Assembly (NCBI GenBank): GCA_963734295.1
Contig: CAVTGS010000012.1
Location: 682,001-746,000 of the forward strand
Source: JAEUMW01 sp963734295
GTDB lineage: Bacteria > Pseudomonadota > Gammaproteobacteria > Burkholderiales > JAEUMW01
DNA length: 64,000 bases
Direction: 5' to 3'
Of the stretch, positions 17,223-25,950 are shown piece after piece; positions within the stretch are counted from its first letter, which is position 1, and the number at the start of each line of letters is the position of its first letter. Under the pieces are notes generated by a model. The model saw nothing but the letters and a program-made list of their open reading frames with translations, was not told the DNA's origin and ran no database searches. The position numbers and the translations under genes are program-made.

Positions 17223-18137
17223 ATGCGCGTCAAGGTTCTGGGCAGCGCGGCCGGCGGTGGCTTCCCACAGTGGAACTGCAACTGCCGCAATTGCGATGGG
17301 GTTCGAAGCGGCGCCATCCACGCCCTGCCTCGCACCCAGTCTTCGATCGCGGTCAGCAGCGACGACGTGAACTGGGTCCTCTTCAATGCATCGCCCGACA
17401 TCCTGCAGCAGTTGAAGGCCACACCCGAGCTCCAGCCGGCACGCGCGATTCGCGACACCGGGATCGCGAGCGTCGTCCTGATCGACGCCCAGATCGATCA
17501 CACCACCGGCTTGCTCATGCTGCGTGAGGGCCAGCGTCCGCTCCGGATCTTCTGCACCGAGATGGTCCGCGAAGATCTGACCACCGGAAATCCGCTCTTC
17601 AAGATTCTCGATCACTACTGCGGGGTCGAATGGCATCGCATCGGCGGGGAGCGCTGGTCCTTCACCATCCCCGGTGCCGAGACGCTGGAGTTCACCGCGA
17701 TGCCGCTCAAGAGCGCTGCCCCGCCCTACTCCCCGCACCGCCACGATCCGCATCCGGGGGACAACATCGGCGTGCGCGTAACCGACCGGACCTCGGGCCG
17801 CTCGCTCTTCTACGCGCCCGGCCTGGGCGAGATCGAGCCGCACGTGGAAGTCGCGATGCGCGAGGCTGACTGCGTGATGGTGGACGGCACGTTCTGGACC
17901 GACGAGGAGATGATCGACCTCGGCATCTCGGGCAAGCGCGCGCGGGAGATCGGCCACCTGCCGCAGTCCGGCGCGGGCGGGATGATGGAGTGGCTGGACC
18001 GCTTCGAGAAGCCGCGCAAGATCCTGATCCACATCAACAACACCAATCCGATCCTGAACGACGACTCGCCAGAGCGGGCAGAGCTTGCCGCGCGCGGTAT
18101 CGAGGTCGCGTTCGACGGCATGGACATTCGAATCTGA
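17223..18137 (+). CDS. pqqB: PqqB, PQQ biosynthesis hydroxylase
   Basis: The 304-residue protein starts MRVKVLGSAAGGGFPQWNCN at the ATG at 17223. It has a metallo-beta-lactamase-like fold with the PqqB cysteine cluster NCNCRNCDG near the N-terminus, the metal region LIDAQIDHTTGLLMLREG, and VMVDGTFWTDEEM. PqqB hydroxylates the tyrosine of the cross-linked Glu-Tyr intermediate. It is the first gene after the pqqA copy 2 leader and is followed by pqqC after 13 bases. Confidence 0.96.
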   Translation: MRVKVLGSAAGGGFPQWNCNCRNCDGVRSGAIHALPRTQSSIAVSSDDVNWVLFNASPDILQQLKATPELQPARAIRDTGIASVVLIDAQIDHTTGLLMLREGQRPLRIFCTEMVREDLTTGNPLFKILDHYCGVEWHRIGGERWSFTIPGAETLEFTAMPLKSAAPPYSPHRHDPHPGDNIGVRVTDRTSGRSLFYAPGLGEIEPHVEVAMREADCVMVDGTFWTDEEMIDLGISGKRAREIGHLPQSGAGGMMEWLDRFEKPRKILIHINNTNPILNDDSPERAELAARGIEVAFDGMDIRI

Positions 18138-18150
18138 CGAGGGGAACCGC

Positions 18151-18864
18151 ATGGGCGCCGCCGATACCCTGCCCTGGAGCCGCGAGGAATTCGAGCAGCA
18201 ACTGCGCGCGAAGGGCAAGCGCTATCACATCTACCACCCGTTCCACATCGCCATGAACAGCGGGCAGTGCACCAAGGCACAGGTGCAGGGGTGGGTGTAC
18301 AACCGCTTCTACTATCAGATCGCCATCCCCATCAAGGACGCGGCGATCATGTCCAACATGCCGGATCGCGACCAGCGTCGACTCTGGATCCAGCGCATCA
18401 TCGACCACGACGGAACGCAAGGCGAAGAAGGCGGCATCGAGGCGTGGCTCAGGCTCGGCGAGGCCTGCGGTCTCGAGCGCGACGAGATCACGTCCCTCAA
18501 GCACGTGCTGCCCGGCGTGCGCTTCGCGGTGGACGCGTATATCAATTTCGGTCGCACGCGTCCGTGGCAAGAGGCAGTCTGCTCGTCGCTCACCGAGCTC
18601 TTCGCCCCCGAGATCCACCAGAAGCGTCTCGACAACTGGCCGCAGTTCTATACCTGGATCGACCCCGAAGGTTACTTCTATTTCAAGAAGCGTCTGTCGG
18701 AGGCGCGCCGCGACGTGGAGCACGGGCTTGCCGTCACGCTCGATCACTTCAAGACGCGCGAGCAGCAGGAACGGGCGCTCGACATCCTGCAGTTCAAGCT
18801 CGACGTGCTGTGGTCGATGCTCGACGCGATGCAGGTCAACTACGGCATCGGGGAGCCGAAGTGA
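18151..18864 (+). CDS. pqqC: PqqC, pyrroloquinoline-quinone synthase
   Basis: This 237-residue cofactor-free oxidase catalyses the last ring closure and eight-electron oxidation to PQQ. The helical-bundle motifs YHIYHPFHIAMNSGQ, GWVYNRFYYQIAIPIKDAA and RIIDHDG are conserved. A GAGGGGAA site precedes the ATG. Its stop overlaps the GTG start of pqqD. Confidence 0.96.
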   Translation: MGAADTLPWSREEFEQQLRAKGKRYHIYHPFHIAMNSGQCTKAQVQGWVYNRFYYQIAIPIKDAAIMSNMPDRDQRRLWIQRIIDHDGTQGEEGGIEAWLRLGEACGLERDEITSLKHVLPGVRFAVDAYINFGRTRPWQEAVCSSLTELFAPEIHQKRLDNWPQFYTWIDPEGYFYFKKRLSEARRDVEHGLAVTLDHFKTREQQERALDILQFKLDVLWSMLDAMQVNYGIGEPK

Positions 18865-19151
18865 GCGAGCCGGTAGAGTTCACCGACGACACGGTGTTCG
18901 ACCTCGGACGCTACTTCCGCTTCCAGTGGGAGCCGGTTCAGCAGGCGCACGTGCTGCTCTACCCGGAGGGCATGGTGAAGCTCTCGGGCAGCGCCGGCGA
19001 GATCATGAAGCGGGTGAACGGAAGCGCCACTGTCAAGTCCATCATGGAAGATCTGGAAAAGACTTTTCCCGGTGTCGATCTGCGCAGCGACGTGACAGGG
19101 TTCCTGGAGGTGGCACATGGAAACGGCTGGATCCGTGTCAAAGATGCCTGA
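18861..19151 (+). CDS. pqqD: PqqD, PqqA peptide chaperone
   Basis: The 96-residue product starts at a GTG that overlaps the pqqC stop. It is a RiPP recognition element with the typical strand-helix pattern: HVLLYPEGMVKLSGSAGEIM, then SIMEDLEKTFPGVDLRSDV. PqqD binds PqqA and delivers it to PqqE. It overlaps pqqE by 35 bases, which suggests coupled translation. Confidence 0.94.
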   Translation: MSEPVEFTDDTVFDLGRYFRFQWEPVQQAHVLLYPEGMVKLSGSAGEIMKRVNGSATVKSIMEDLEKTFPGVDLRSDVTGFLEVAHGNGWIRVKDA

Positions 19152-20289
19152 GATCGCGAACCCGCTCTGGCTGCTGGCGGAGGTCACGTACAAGTGCCCG
19201 CTGCACTGCGTGTTCTGCTACAACCCGGTCGACTACACGCGGTTCGGCCCGGAGCTTTCGACCGACGACTGGCTGAAGGTGCTGCGGGAGTCGCGCGAGA
19301 TCGGCGCGACGCAGCTCGGCTTCTCCGGCGGCGAGCCATTGGTGCGCGACGATCTCGAGATTATGGTCGCCGAGGCGCGCAAACTCGGCTACTACTCGAA
19401 CCTCATCACCTCCGGCGTCGGCCTCACCGAGAAGCGCATCGCCGCGTTCAAGGAAGGCGGGCTCGACCACATCCAGCTCTCGTTCCAGGATTCGACGCGG
19501 GAGATGAACGACTTCCTCTCCAGCACCCGGACCTTCGAGCTCAAATTGAAGGTCGCAAAGCTCATCCAGCAGTACGACTATCCGATGGTGCTGAACGTCG
19601 TGCTGCACCGCATGAACATCGACCATACGTGGCAGATCCTCGAGATGGCGGAAGCCATGGGCGCGGAGTACGTGGAGCTCGCCAATACCCAGTACTACGG
19701 CTGGGCGCTCGTGAACCGCGATCAACTGCTACCCACCCGCGATCAGCTCCAGCGCGCGGAAGAGGCGACGAACAAGTTTCGCGAGCGCGTCGGAGCCAAG
19801 ATGAAGATCTATTTCGTCGTGCCCGACTACTACTCGGACCGCCCGAAGGCGTGCATGAACGGCTGGGGCTCCGTCTTCATCACGGTGCAGGCCGACGGGA
19901 CCGTGCTGCCGTGCCACGAAGCGCGAATGCTGCCGGGGCTCACCTTCCCCAATGCGCGCGACCACGACATGAAGTGGATCTGGTACGACTCGCCGGGGTT
20001 CAACGCCTACCGCGGCGACGCGTGGATGAAGGAACCCTGCCGCACCTGCCCGGAGAAGGTAAAGGACTTCGGCGGCTGCCGTTGTCAGGCATTCATGCTC
20101 ACCGGAGACGCGACCAACGCCGATCCGGTGTGCAGCCTGTCGCCGCACCACCACGTCGTCACCGATGCGGTGGAAAAGGCGCAGCAGCCGGAGAAGCGGG
20201 TCACGGTGCACCCGATCGTGTTTCGCGACGACAAGAGCTCGCGAGAGCTCAGCAAGAAAAGCGAGCCCGCGGCCGCAACACCGGCCTGA
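19117..20289 (+). CDS. pqqE: PqqE, radical SAM PqqA cross-linking enzyme
   Basis: This 390-residue enzyme forms the carbon-carbon bond between Glu16 and Tyr20 of PqqA. The radical SAM cluster motif CPLHCVFC has cysteines 27, 31 and 34. FSGGEPLVRDD binds SAM, and the SPASM domain near the C-terminus has CMNGWGS, LPCHEARMLPG and CRTCPEKVKDFGGCRCQAF. The start at 19117 has a GGAGG site inside the end of pqqD; an ATG at 19144 is less likely. Confidence 0.96.
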   Translation: METAGSVSKMPEIANPLWLLAEVTYKCPLHCVFCYNPVDYTRFGPELSTDDWLKVLRESREIGATQLGFSGGEPLVRDDLEIMVAEARKLGYYSNLITSGVGLTEKRIAAFKEGGLDHIQLSFQDSTREMNDFLSSTRTFELKLKVAKLIQQYDYPMVLNVVLHRMNIDHTWQILEMAEAMGAEYVELANTQYYGWALVNRDQLLPTRDQLQRAEEATNKFRERVGAKMKIYFVVPDYYSDRPKACMNGWGSVFITVQADGTVLPCHEARMLPGLTFPNARDHDMKWIWYDSPGFNAYRGDAWMKEPCRTCPEKVKDFGGCRCQAFMLTGDATNADPVCSLSPHHHVVTDAVEKAQQPEKRVTVHPIVFRDDKSSRELSKKSEPAAATPA

Positions 20290-20394
20290 TCGTATCCCGT
20301 CGAAGTTGCGCATCGGGCCGCGCACGGCGGCGCCGGAAGGTTTACACTCCCCCCTACGCTCCACCCGACCCTGCGTGAACACGCCGCCACTGTC

Positions 20395-21375
20395 ATGATG
20401 CGCGACTCGCCCGATTTCGCGAAGTATCTCGCGGTGCACGCGAACGGTCTGACCAAGCGTTACGGCGATACGCTGGCGGTCGACCGTCTCGACCTCGATG
20501 TTCCGACCGGCGAATTCTTCGGGCTGCTCGGCCCCAACGGCTCCGGCAAGACCACCACCATCCACATGCTCTCGACGCTGGTGCGCCCGACCTCCGGGAA
20601 GGCGCTCGTGGCCGGTCACGATATCGCTCGGAACGGTGTCAAGGTGCGCGGCGCGATCGGCGTCGTGTTCCAGGATTCGGCGCTGGATCGAACGCTGTCG
20701 GTCTGGGAGAACCTGCGCTTCGCAGGCATGCTCGCCGGGCTCCCTGGCACGGTCATCCGCGAGCGCACCGACGAGCTGCTCGATCTCTTCGGGCTGGGCG
20801 ACAAGCGCGACCAACCGGTCGGCTCGCTCTCCGGCGGCATGCGCCGCGCGGTCGACATCGCGCGGGGCGTGATCCATCGCCCGCAGGTGCTGTTCCTCGA
20901 CGAGCCGACCATCGGGCTCGACCTGCCGAACCGCAAGAAGATCTGGCGCTTCATCGAACGGCTGCGCGCGCAGACCGGCATGACCGTGCTGCTCACCACG
21001 CACTATCTCGAAGAGGCGGCGGACTGCAATCGCGTCGCCTTCATCAAGAAGGGGCGCATCGTGAAGAGCGGCACGCCGCAGTCTTTGATCGACGGCCTCG
21101 GCGACCACGTGATCGAGATCGAGGGCGAGAAGCTCGACGGTATCGTGAACGAGCTCAAGGCGGCCCTCGGCGATCCGGTGCTGGAGGAAGAGCGCGCGAG
21201 CTTCCGCTTCATCGGATCACCGGCAGAGCTCGTGAGCTTGCAGGCCGATCTTGCGCCGCGCGTGAGCGGGCTCAGGGTGCGACGCCCGAACCTGAACGAC
21301 GTCTTTCTCTGGGTGAGCGAGACCGATGCATTGTCCCGCCGCCCCGGCGAGCGGGGCGTGAAAGCCGCGCGATGA
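20395..21375 (+). CDS. ABC exporter ATPase of the DrrA type
   Basis: The 326-residue ATPase has Walker A GPNGSGKTT, the Q loop VFQDSALDRTLS, signature SLSGGMRRAVDIARG, Walker B VLFLDEPTIGLD and switch TTHYLEEA. A C-terminal extension of about 90 residues (PRVSGLRVRRPNLNDVFLWV) is typical of DrrA exporters. It overlaps the permease gene (ATGA) and follows pqqE on the same strand after 105 bases. ABC pairs of this type are often found near PQQ-dependent alcohol oxidation genes; the cargo is unknown, and PQQ or a toxic alcohol are possibilities. Confidence 0.88.
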   Translation: MMRDSPDFAKYLAVHANGLTKRYGDTLAVDRLDLDVPTGEFFGLLGPNGSGKTTTIHMLSTLVRPTSGKALVAGHDIARNGVKVRGAIGVVFQDSALDRTLSVWENLRFAGMLAGLPGTVIRERTDELLDLFGLGDKRDQPVGSLSGGMRRAVDIARGVIHRPQVLFLDEPTIGLDLPNRKKIWRFIERLRAQTGMTVLLTTHYLEEAADCNRVAFIKKGRIVKSGTPQSLIDGLGDHVIEIEGEKLDGIVNELKAALGDPVLEEERASFRFIGSPAELVSLQADLAPRVSGLRVRRPNLNDVFLWVSETDALSRRPGERGVKAAR

Positions 21376-22182
21376 TCTACCGGCCGGTGCTCGCCGTGGT
21401 GCAGCGCGAGGTGCTGAAGCTCTTCCGCCAGCGCTCGCGGCTCCTGTCCGCGATGATCCGGCCGCTCATCTGGCTGCTCGTGATCGGCGCCGGGTTCGAC
21501 GCGATGCTGGGGCGCACCGGCGCGGACAGCTACAAGTACTTCCTCGTGCCCGGGCGTGATCGGCATGGCGATGCTGTTCGGCGCCATGCTCGCGGCGCTC
21601 TCGACGGTGTACGACAAGGAATCCGGCGTGATGCGGATGCTCGTGATCGCGCCGTTCGAGCACTACTGGATCGTGATCGCGAAGGTGCTGGGTGCCGCGA
21701 TCGCGGGCATCATCCAGGCGGTGCTGCTGCTCGTCCTGCTCGCGCTCTTCGGCTACCTCGGCAGCGACATTCACTGGGGCGTGTTGCTGCTCGCTCTGCT
21801 GATGACGGCGCTCGCCTGCGCGAGCCTCGGCATTCTCACCGCGGCGTGGACGCCCACGCTCGACAACTACGCCGTGATCATGAACCTCGTGATCTTTCCG
21901 GTGTTCTTTCTGTCCGGATCGCTCTACCCGGTCGCGCAGTTGCCGGATGTGTTGCGCACCATCGCGACCGTCAATCCCTACACCTACGCCGTCGACCTGC
22001 TCAAGCACGCCAACCTGTCGATGACCGGCCCGGGCTTCACGCCCGATTTCTCGATCACGACCAACGTCGCGGTGCTCGCGGCGTTCATCGTGGTCGCAAC
22101 CGTGGTCGCCTGCCTGCGGTTCTCGCAGGAGTCGCGCTACTCGGCGCTCATCCACGTGCTGTCGAAGAAGGGGGGAGGGTGA
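21372..22182 (+). CDS. ABC-2 exporter permease (frameshifted)
   Basis: The first part reads MIYRPVLAVVQREVLKLFRQ to YKYFLVPG. One extra base in CCCGGGCG near 21550 shifts the frame, and the sense goes on as VIGMAMLFGAMLAALSTVYD to the stop at 22182. Together they give about 269 residues with six membrane segments, normal for ABC-2 permeases. It pairs with the DrrA-type ATPase. The last 80 codons (PYTYAVDLLKHANLS onward, ending SALIHVLSKKGGG) occur again in partial, diverged form at three places downstream, so this 3' end has been duplicated. Confidence 0.85.
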
Positions 22183-22264
22183 TCCGCCGCCGTTTCGGAT
22201 CGCTCCCCTGGCTCGCGGGCTGACGAAGCTATAATGATTTCCACTGCTCTGACTGGGTGATGCG

Positions 22265-22831
22265 ATGGGTGCTCTGGAGTCCGTTCAACGCCGCAGGCTC
22301 TCGCTGGAGGAATTTCACCGCATGGGCTCGGCTGGGGTTTTGGGCGAGGACGACCGAGTCGAGCTTATCGACGGAGACATGATCGAGATGGCTCCCATCG
22401 GGGCGCAACATCTTGCGATGGTGAATCGGCTGTCGCGAATACTGACTCTCGCGGCAGGCAAGGAAGCGATCGTCTCGACCCAGAATCCCGTGGCGCTGCC
22501 GCCGCGGAACGAGCCGCAACCCGATATCGCATTGCTCAAGCCGTGTCCGGATGACTACGCGGCCGCCGTGCCGAACGCGGCTGACGTGCTCCTTATCATC
22601 GAAGTTGCCGATACGACGCTCGCCTACGACCGGGACGTCAAGATCCCGATCTACGCGCGGCACGCGATCGCCGAAGTGTGGCTTTTCGACGTTCAGGGCG
22701 GCTCTTTGCTGGTTCACCGTGACCCTGGACCAAGCGGTTATCAACGAGTGCTCACGCCAACGCAGAAGGAAGTCGTATCACCGCTGCTCGTGCCGACGGT
22801 CAGCATCGACCTTGCGGAGGTGTGGCGTTAG
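22265..22831 (+). CDS. Uma2-family (DUF820) endonuclease-fold protein
   Basis: The 188-residue protein has the Uma2 pattern RRLSLEEFHRM, VELIDGDMIEMAPIG and the PD-(D/E)XK-like core QPDIALL and VLLIIEVADTTLAYDRDVK, in which Asp, Glu and Lys are the catalytic set. Uma2 proteins are often multicopy in transfer-prone regions; cellular function is unclear. It lies between the intact exporter permease gene and the first partial copy of that gene's 3' end. Confidence 0.85.
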   Translation: MGALESVQRRRLSLEEFHRMGSAGVLGEDDRVELIDGDMIEMAPIGAQHLAMVNRLSRILTLAAGKEAIVSTQNPVALPPRNEPQPDIALLKPCPDDYAAAVPNAADVLLIIEVADTTLAYDRDVKIPIYARHAIAEVWLFDVQGGSLLVHRDPGPSGYQRVLTPTQKEVVSPLLVPTVSIDLAEVWR

Positions 22832-22892
22832 AGGTCCCGTAGGCGCGGTTGCCGAAGTCGGTGAAAAATGAACACAAGGGTCAAAGAGGGCA

Positions 22893-22985
22893 GATGTGCT
22901 GCGCGCCATCGCCACCGTCAATCCCTACACCTGTGCGGTAGACCTGCTCAAGCACGCGAGCCTGACGCCAACCGGCAGTCGCGTG
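22893..22985 (+). repeat. Partial copy B of the exporter permease 3' region
   Basis: The reading VLRAIATVNPYTCAVDLLKH matches the permease segment VLRTIATVNPYTYAVDLLKH at about 21950-22040. Similarity starts abruptly at GATGTGCTGCGC and fades after ACCGGC. It has no start codon of its own and is not expected to be functional. Confidence 0.85.
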
Positions 22986-23088
22986 TCCCTCACAACTTCG
23001 GGATCGGGTTCGCGGAGTATCAAACGAGCGGCCCAAGGCACGCCGCAAGAGCTCACCCGCACGCGTGAGTGTGTTCGTGCAGTGTCCA

Positions 23089-24272
23089 GGGCAAGAGGCA
23101 AGACCAGACCCCTCTCCACGTTGCACCGGCGATGCCGACGAAGCACCAGGTCAGTGGCCTGACCGGCCAGAGCCCCCCGTGAGCTACGGTGACACGGCAT
23201 ACTCGGCAGAAATCGCGATGGCCAGTGCAGAATGCATTGTGGTAGTCACGAAGCCATTCATACTTCTTGAGCAGATCCGTTCCGTCTAGTCGGAGTCCTG
23301 TCTGGATCAATTCGCGATGATGTCTCAGGAATCGAGGGACTTTGTTTACATCCCCGCCGGCCGCCAGAGCAGCCTCAGATAATCGACAAAATAGCTCCGA
23401 GTCCATCCTTCATGCGGGTAGTCCCGGTTGGTCGCAACCCACTCCAAACGTATTAAACATCAACCATTCCCCGCTCTCATAACGGCGGAGCACGTCGTCG
23501 GCGCTGAAACTTCTATGGTCATTCATCATGCTGATGAACGATTTGTCCAAACTTAGTCTTGGTCGTCGTCCCTCGGTCGTCTTGCACTGTTCGCGCCTTA
23601 CAGCTTCAACTAGGGCCGGTCCTGCGACAAGGCTATCGCGCATGTAGTGCAGGCCCACTGTGACCGCGCCCCGGACGAGAAAGTCGGCACTGATCATCCG
23701 GCACACAAATTTCCCTAGCGGGTGCAAGATGTCCGCGGCCCTCTTGAAGGAGACATACTCATGCGTCGTTCCGTCTGCTGCCGCTGAAGTACTCGGACCT
23801 TCGTCCTGAGAGGCCAGCCCACAATCACGCTATCGGAGAAAATGCTGTAAGCACAACGATCACCTCTCTCGCGAAACGGCTCTGTGGCATCATGGACAGC
23901 AGTCCGCACTCGAGCCAGGAACTCACCCCCCGCTTGTGATTTGAATGCGCCCTTGAGCTTCTGTTCGTATCCCAGAATGTCCGCAAACAGCACGACCGAC
24001 AATTTCGGTTGCGGCGTATCATCGTCAGTATCTGAGTAAATCATCGCCTCCCTCCCAGACACACGTCACATCGTCGTGAAGCGAACGCCGACGCCAAGCT
24101 CGCCTGCGGTGCGGAACGTGCCACAATGCAAGCTTTCGGTGCAGCAACAATTTTTCCGCGGAGCATATCCCCGAATGCTTGACGCACTTCTCACGATAAA
24201 GAACTTTCGGTGTTCTGAGCACACGCGTGGAGGGTCAGCAGCATGGAGGGTCAGGTCTTGCCTTTTGCTCCT
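23089..24272. mobile_element. Candidate cassette bounded by imperfect inverted repeats
   Basis: The left end (from about 23089) reads GGCAAGAGGCAAGACCAGAC and the right end, read inward from about 24272, reads AGCAAAAGGCAAGACCTGAC. These form an imperfect inverted repeat of at least 22 bp. Sequences of the GGGTCAGGTCTTGC type are common at repeats linked to REP-type tyrosine transposases, which is a comparison from memory. The 1.2-kb interior holds a degenerate cyclase-like gene and no transposase. Permease copy B lies just outside the left end and copy C starts within about 10 bases of the right end. Confidence 0.45.
23200..24044 (-). pseudogene. Degenerate nucleotidyl-cyclase-like gene
   Basis: From the ATG at 24044, with a GGGAGGGAGG site upstream, the reading begins LSVVLFADILGYEQKLKGAF and continues to CAYSIFSDSVIVGWPL, which resembles the start of class III cyclase-like domains. 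It then shifts frame near 23820. A second stretch (SADFLVRGAVTVGLHYMRDS to LMFNTFGVGCDQPG) ends in an in-frame TGA, after which a third stretch (PRFLRHHRELIQTGLRL) looks like the C-terminal helical part. At least one frame change and one stop are needed to join them, so the gene is probably dead, although assembly errors could contribute. Confidence 0.55.
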
Positions 24273-24278
24273 CCCGTT

Positions 24279-24524
24279 GTCCTACGTGCCATCGCGAGCG
24301 TCAATCCCTGCGCCTACGCCGTAGACCTGCTGAAGCACGCGAACCTCTCCATGGCCGGCCCGGCTTCGTGCCGGATTTCTCGGTCACCACCAACGTCGCC
24401 GTGCTCGCGGCGTTCATGGTCGCCACCGGCCTTGCCTGCCTGCCTGCGCTTCTCGCAGGAGTCGCGCTACTCCGCGCTCATCCACGTGCTGGCGAAGAAG
24501 ACGGCTGCTGACAAGGCCGCCTGA
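24279..24524 (+). repeat. Partial copy C of the exporter permease 3' end
   Basis: This copy covers the whole last 80 codons of the permease: VLRAIASVNPCAYAVDLLKH near 24283, then after frame changes CLRFSQESRYSALIHVLAKK and the stop at 24522-24524. DNA similarity to 21950-22182 is clear along the full length. It lacks the upstream half of the gene. Confidence 0.85.
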
Positions 24525-24527
24525 CCG

Positions 24528-24854
24528 CTACTTCTCCGCCTTCGCGAACTCGGCCCGAAGCTCGTCGCAATCCTGGGTGTTCGCGACCCACTTGATCTCA
24601 GGCGAGTTCGCAACCGGTCGCGCCTTCGGACTCGAGCGAATTCGTTCGATCGCCTTCGCGACGAGCTCGTTTGCCTTGTCGGCCGGGATCAGTCCGGTCT
24701 GCGTCGCCGCGTCGGCCGCCACGCAGACGCCGGTCTGCGTGCCGATGATGAGCCCGCCCACCGCTCCTCCAACGGCTCCGCCACCGAGCCCGAGGAAGCC
24801 ACCGATGATCCCCCCGATGATCAGGGACACGACCACGATGATGAAGGTCTTCAT
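24528..24854 (-). CDS. Small glycine-zipper membrane protein
   Basis: The 108-residue protein has one N-terminal hydrophobic segment (TFIIVVVSLIIGGIIGGFLG) merging into a glycine-zipper stretch (GGGAVGGAVGGLIIGTQTG) and a polar tail with a single cysteine pair-like spacing (CVAA, DCDE). No family with known function is recognised. It lies between permease copies C and D, converging tail-to-tail with copy C. Confidence 0.55.
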   Translation of the reverse strand: MKTFIIVVVSLIIGGIIGGFLGLGGGAVGGAVGGLIIGTQTGVCVAADAATQTGLIPADKANELVAKAIERIRSSPKARPVANSPEIKWVANTQDCDELRAEFAKAEK

Positions 24855-24997
24855 TGTTTCTCTCCCTGGTTATTCGTGCCCTGACTTTCCGAGCGCACCC
24901 GGTGCTTTCAGTAAGGGAATAGAGCGCGCCCGCCGCGCACCATGTGTGGCAAGCACGAAGCCACTGTGCGCCTCGCTACGTGATGGAAGCCGCGAGC

Positions 24998-25387
24998 TCA
25001 GACCACTGCGACCTGCAGATCCGGTATTCGCTTCGCGCGCTTGACGAGCTTCGCGTCGAAGGTAACGAAGCGCTCCGCCGCTCTGCCGCCGGCCAGATGC
25101 AGCGCATCGGCAAAGTCGAGTCCTGCCCGCGTCCAATCAAGGGCAGCGGTCACGGTGCCGAGATGCTCGCAGCGGACGTTGGGCAGCGCGATCAATGCCG
25201 TGAGCGCATCGATGATCCGGATAACATCGAGACCATACAGGCGACGCAAGACCCATTCGGCTTCGAGCAGCACCGTCGTCGGAACGAGGATCGTCTCCCG
25301 CTCGAAAAGGGACCTCGCCCGCTTCGCTTGTCCGGGATCGTCCTCGGTAAGCAACCGGACGACGACGTTAGTATCGACCGCGACCAC
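24998..25387 (-). CDS. vapC: VapC-type PIN-domain toxin
   Basis: The 129-residue PIN protein begins MVAVDTNVVVRLLTEDDP with the first catalytic Asp, has the glutamate in VLLEAEWVLRRLYG, and ADALHLAGG and FVTFDAKLVKRA with the remaining acidic residues. VapC toxins are ribonucleases cutting tRNA or rRNA. The GTG start at 25387 overlaps the antitoxin gene by 20 bases. A diverged fragment of the same gene is found at about 33945-34035. Confidence 0.88.
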   Translation of the reverse strand: MVAVDTNVVVRLLTEDDPGQAKRARSLFERETILVPTTVLLEAEWVLRRLYGLDVIRIIDALTALIALPNVRCEHLGTVTAALDWTRAGLDFADALHLAGGRAAERFVTFDAKLVKRAKRIPDLQVAVV

Positions 25388-25634
25388 GGCGTTCCTTCAC
25401 CTCTGCGTTTATCGCAGCCTCCATCTCCTCCAACGTTCTCACCTGCCCATCGACCCTGAGGCGACCGGCGACATCCTCGATTCGGGTCGGCGCGACGGTA
25501 CGGGCCGGACGAAGGAGGATGCCGTCCCCGGTATCCTCGACGATGAATTCGGTGCCCGGTTGCCAGCGATGCGCTTCGCGGACCGCTTTGGGCAGGATGA
25601 TCTGCCCCTTCGAAGACAACTTGGTTGTTTCCAA
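25368..25634 (-). CDS. vapB: AbrB/VapB-type antitoxin
   Basis: The 88-residue protein has a SpoVT/AbrB swapped-hairpin domain at the N-terminus (TTKLSSKGQIILPKAVREAH, then EFIVEDTGDGILLRP) and a C-terminal toxin-binding helix ending RRGRGRY. The start appears to be TTG at 25634. It overlaps the vapC start by 20 bases, the usual antitoxin-first order. Confidence 0.85.
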   Translation of the reverse strand: METTKLSSKGQIILPKAVREAHRWQPGTEFIVEDTGDGILLRPARTVAPTRIEDVAGRLRVDGQVRTLEEMEAAINAEVKERRGRGRY

Positions 25635-25710
25635 TCGACATGCCTCAGCAAGTAAGACGCAGTAAGATCACTATACTCGCCCGAGCGTCCTGCACAAAGC
25701 GACTCGCCGC

Positions 25711-25799
25711 TCGCCACCCGGCTTACCTGCCTGCGCTTCGCCCAGGAGTCGCGCTTCTCCAAGCTCATCCACGTGCTGGCGAAGAAGGGCGGGGCCTAA
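25711..25799 (+). repeat. Partial copy D of the exporter permease 3' end
   Basis: Only the last 28 or so codons remain, read as CLRFAQESRFSKLIHVLAKK and ending GGA with a TAA at 25797-25799. The sequence is closest to copy C. It follows the vapBC module, so the toxin genes lie between two fragments of the same permease end. Confidence 0.85.
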
Positions 25800-25950
25800 G
25801 AGGCGACAACCTTTTCCCGGTTACGCGGGAGGCGCTTCGCATCGTAGGACCTCCCCGCTGCGGGGCCCACCGAGCTCCGCTGTCCCCGCTTGCAGGATAA
25901 CCACCCCAACAGGCATGATTACATCAGTCGTATTAATTGAGGTAACCATT

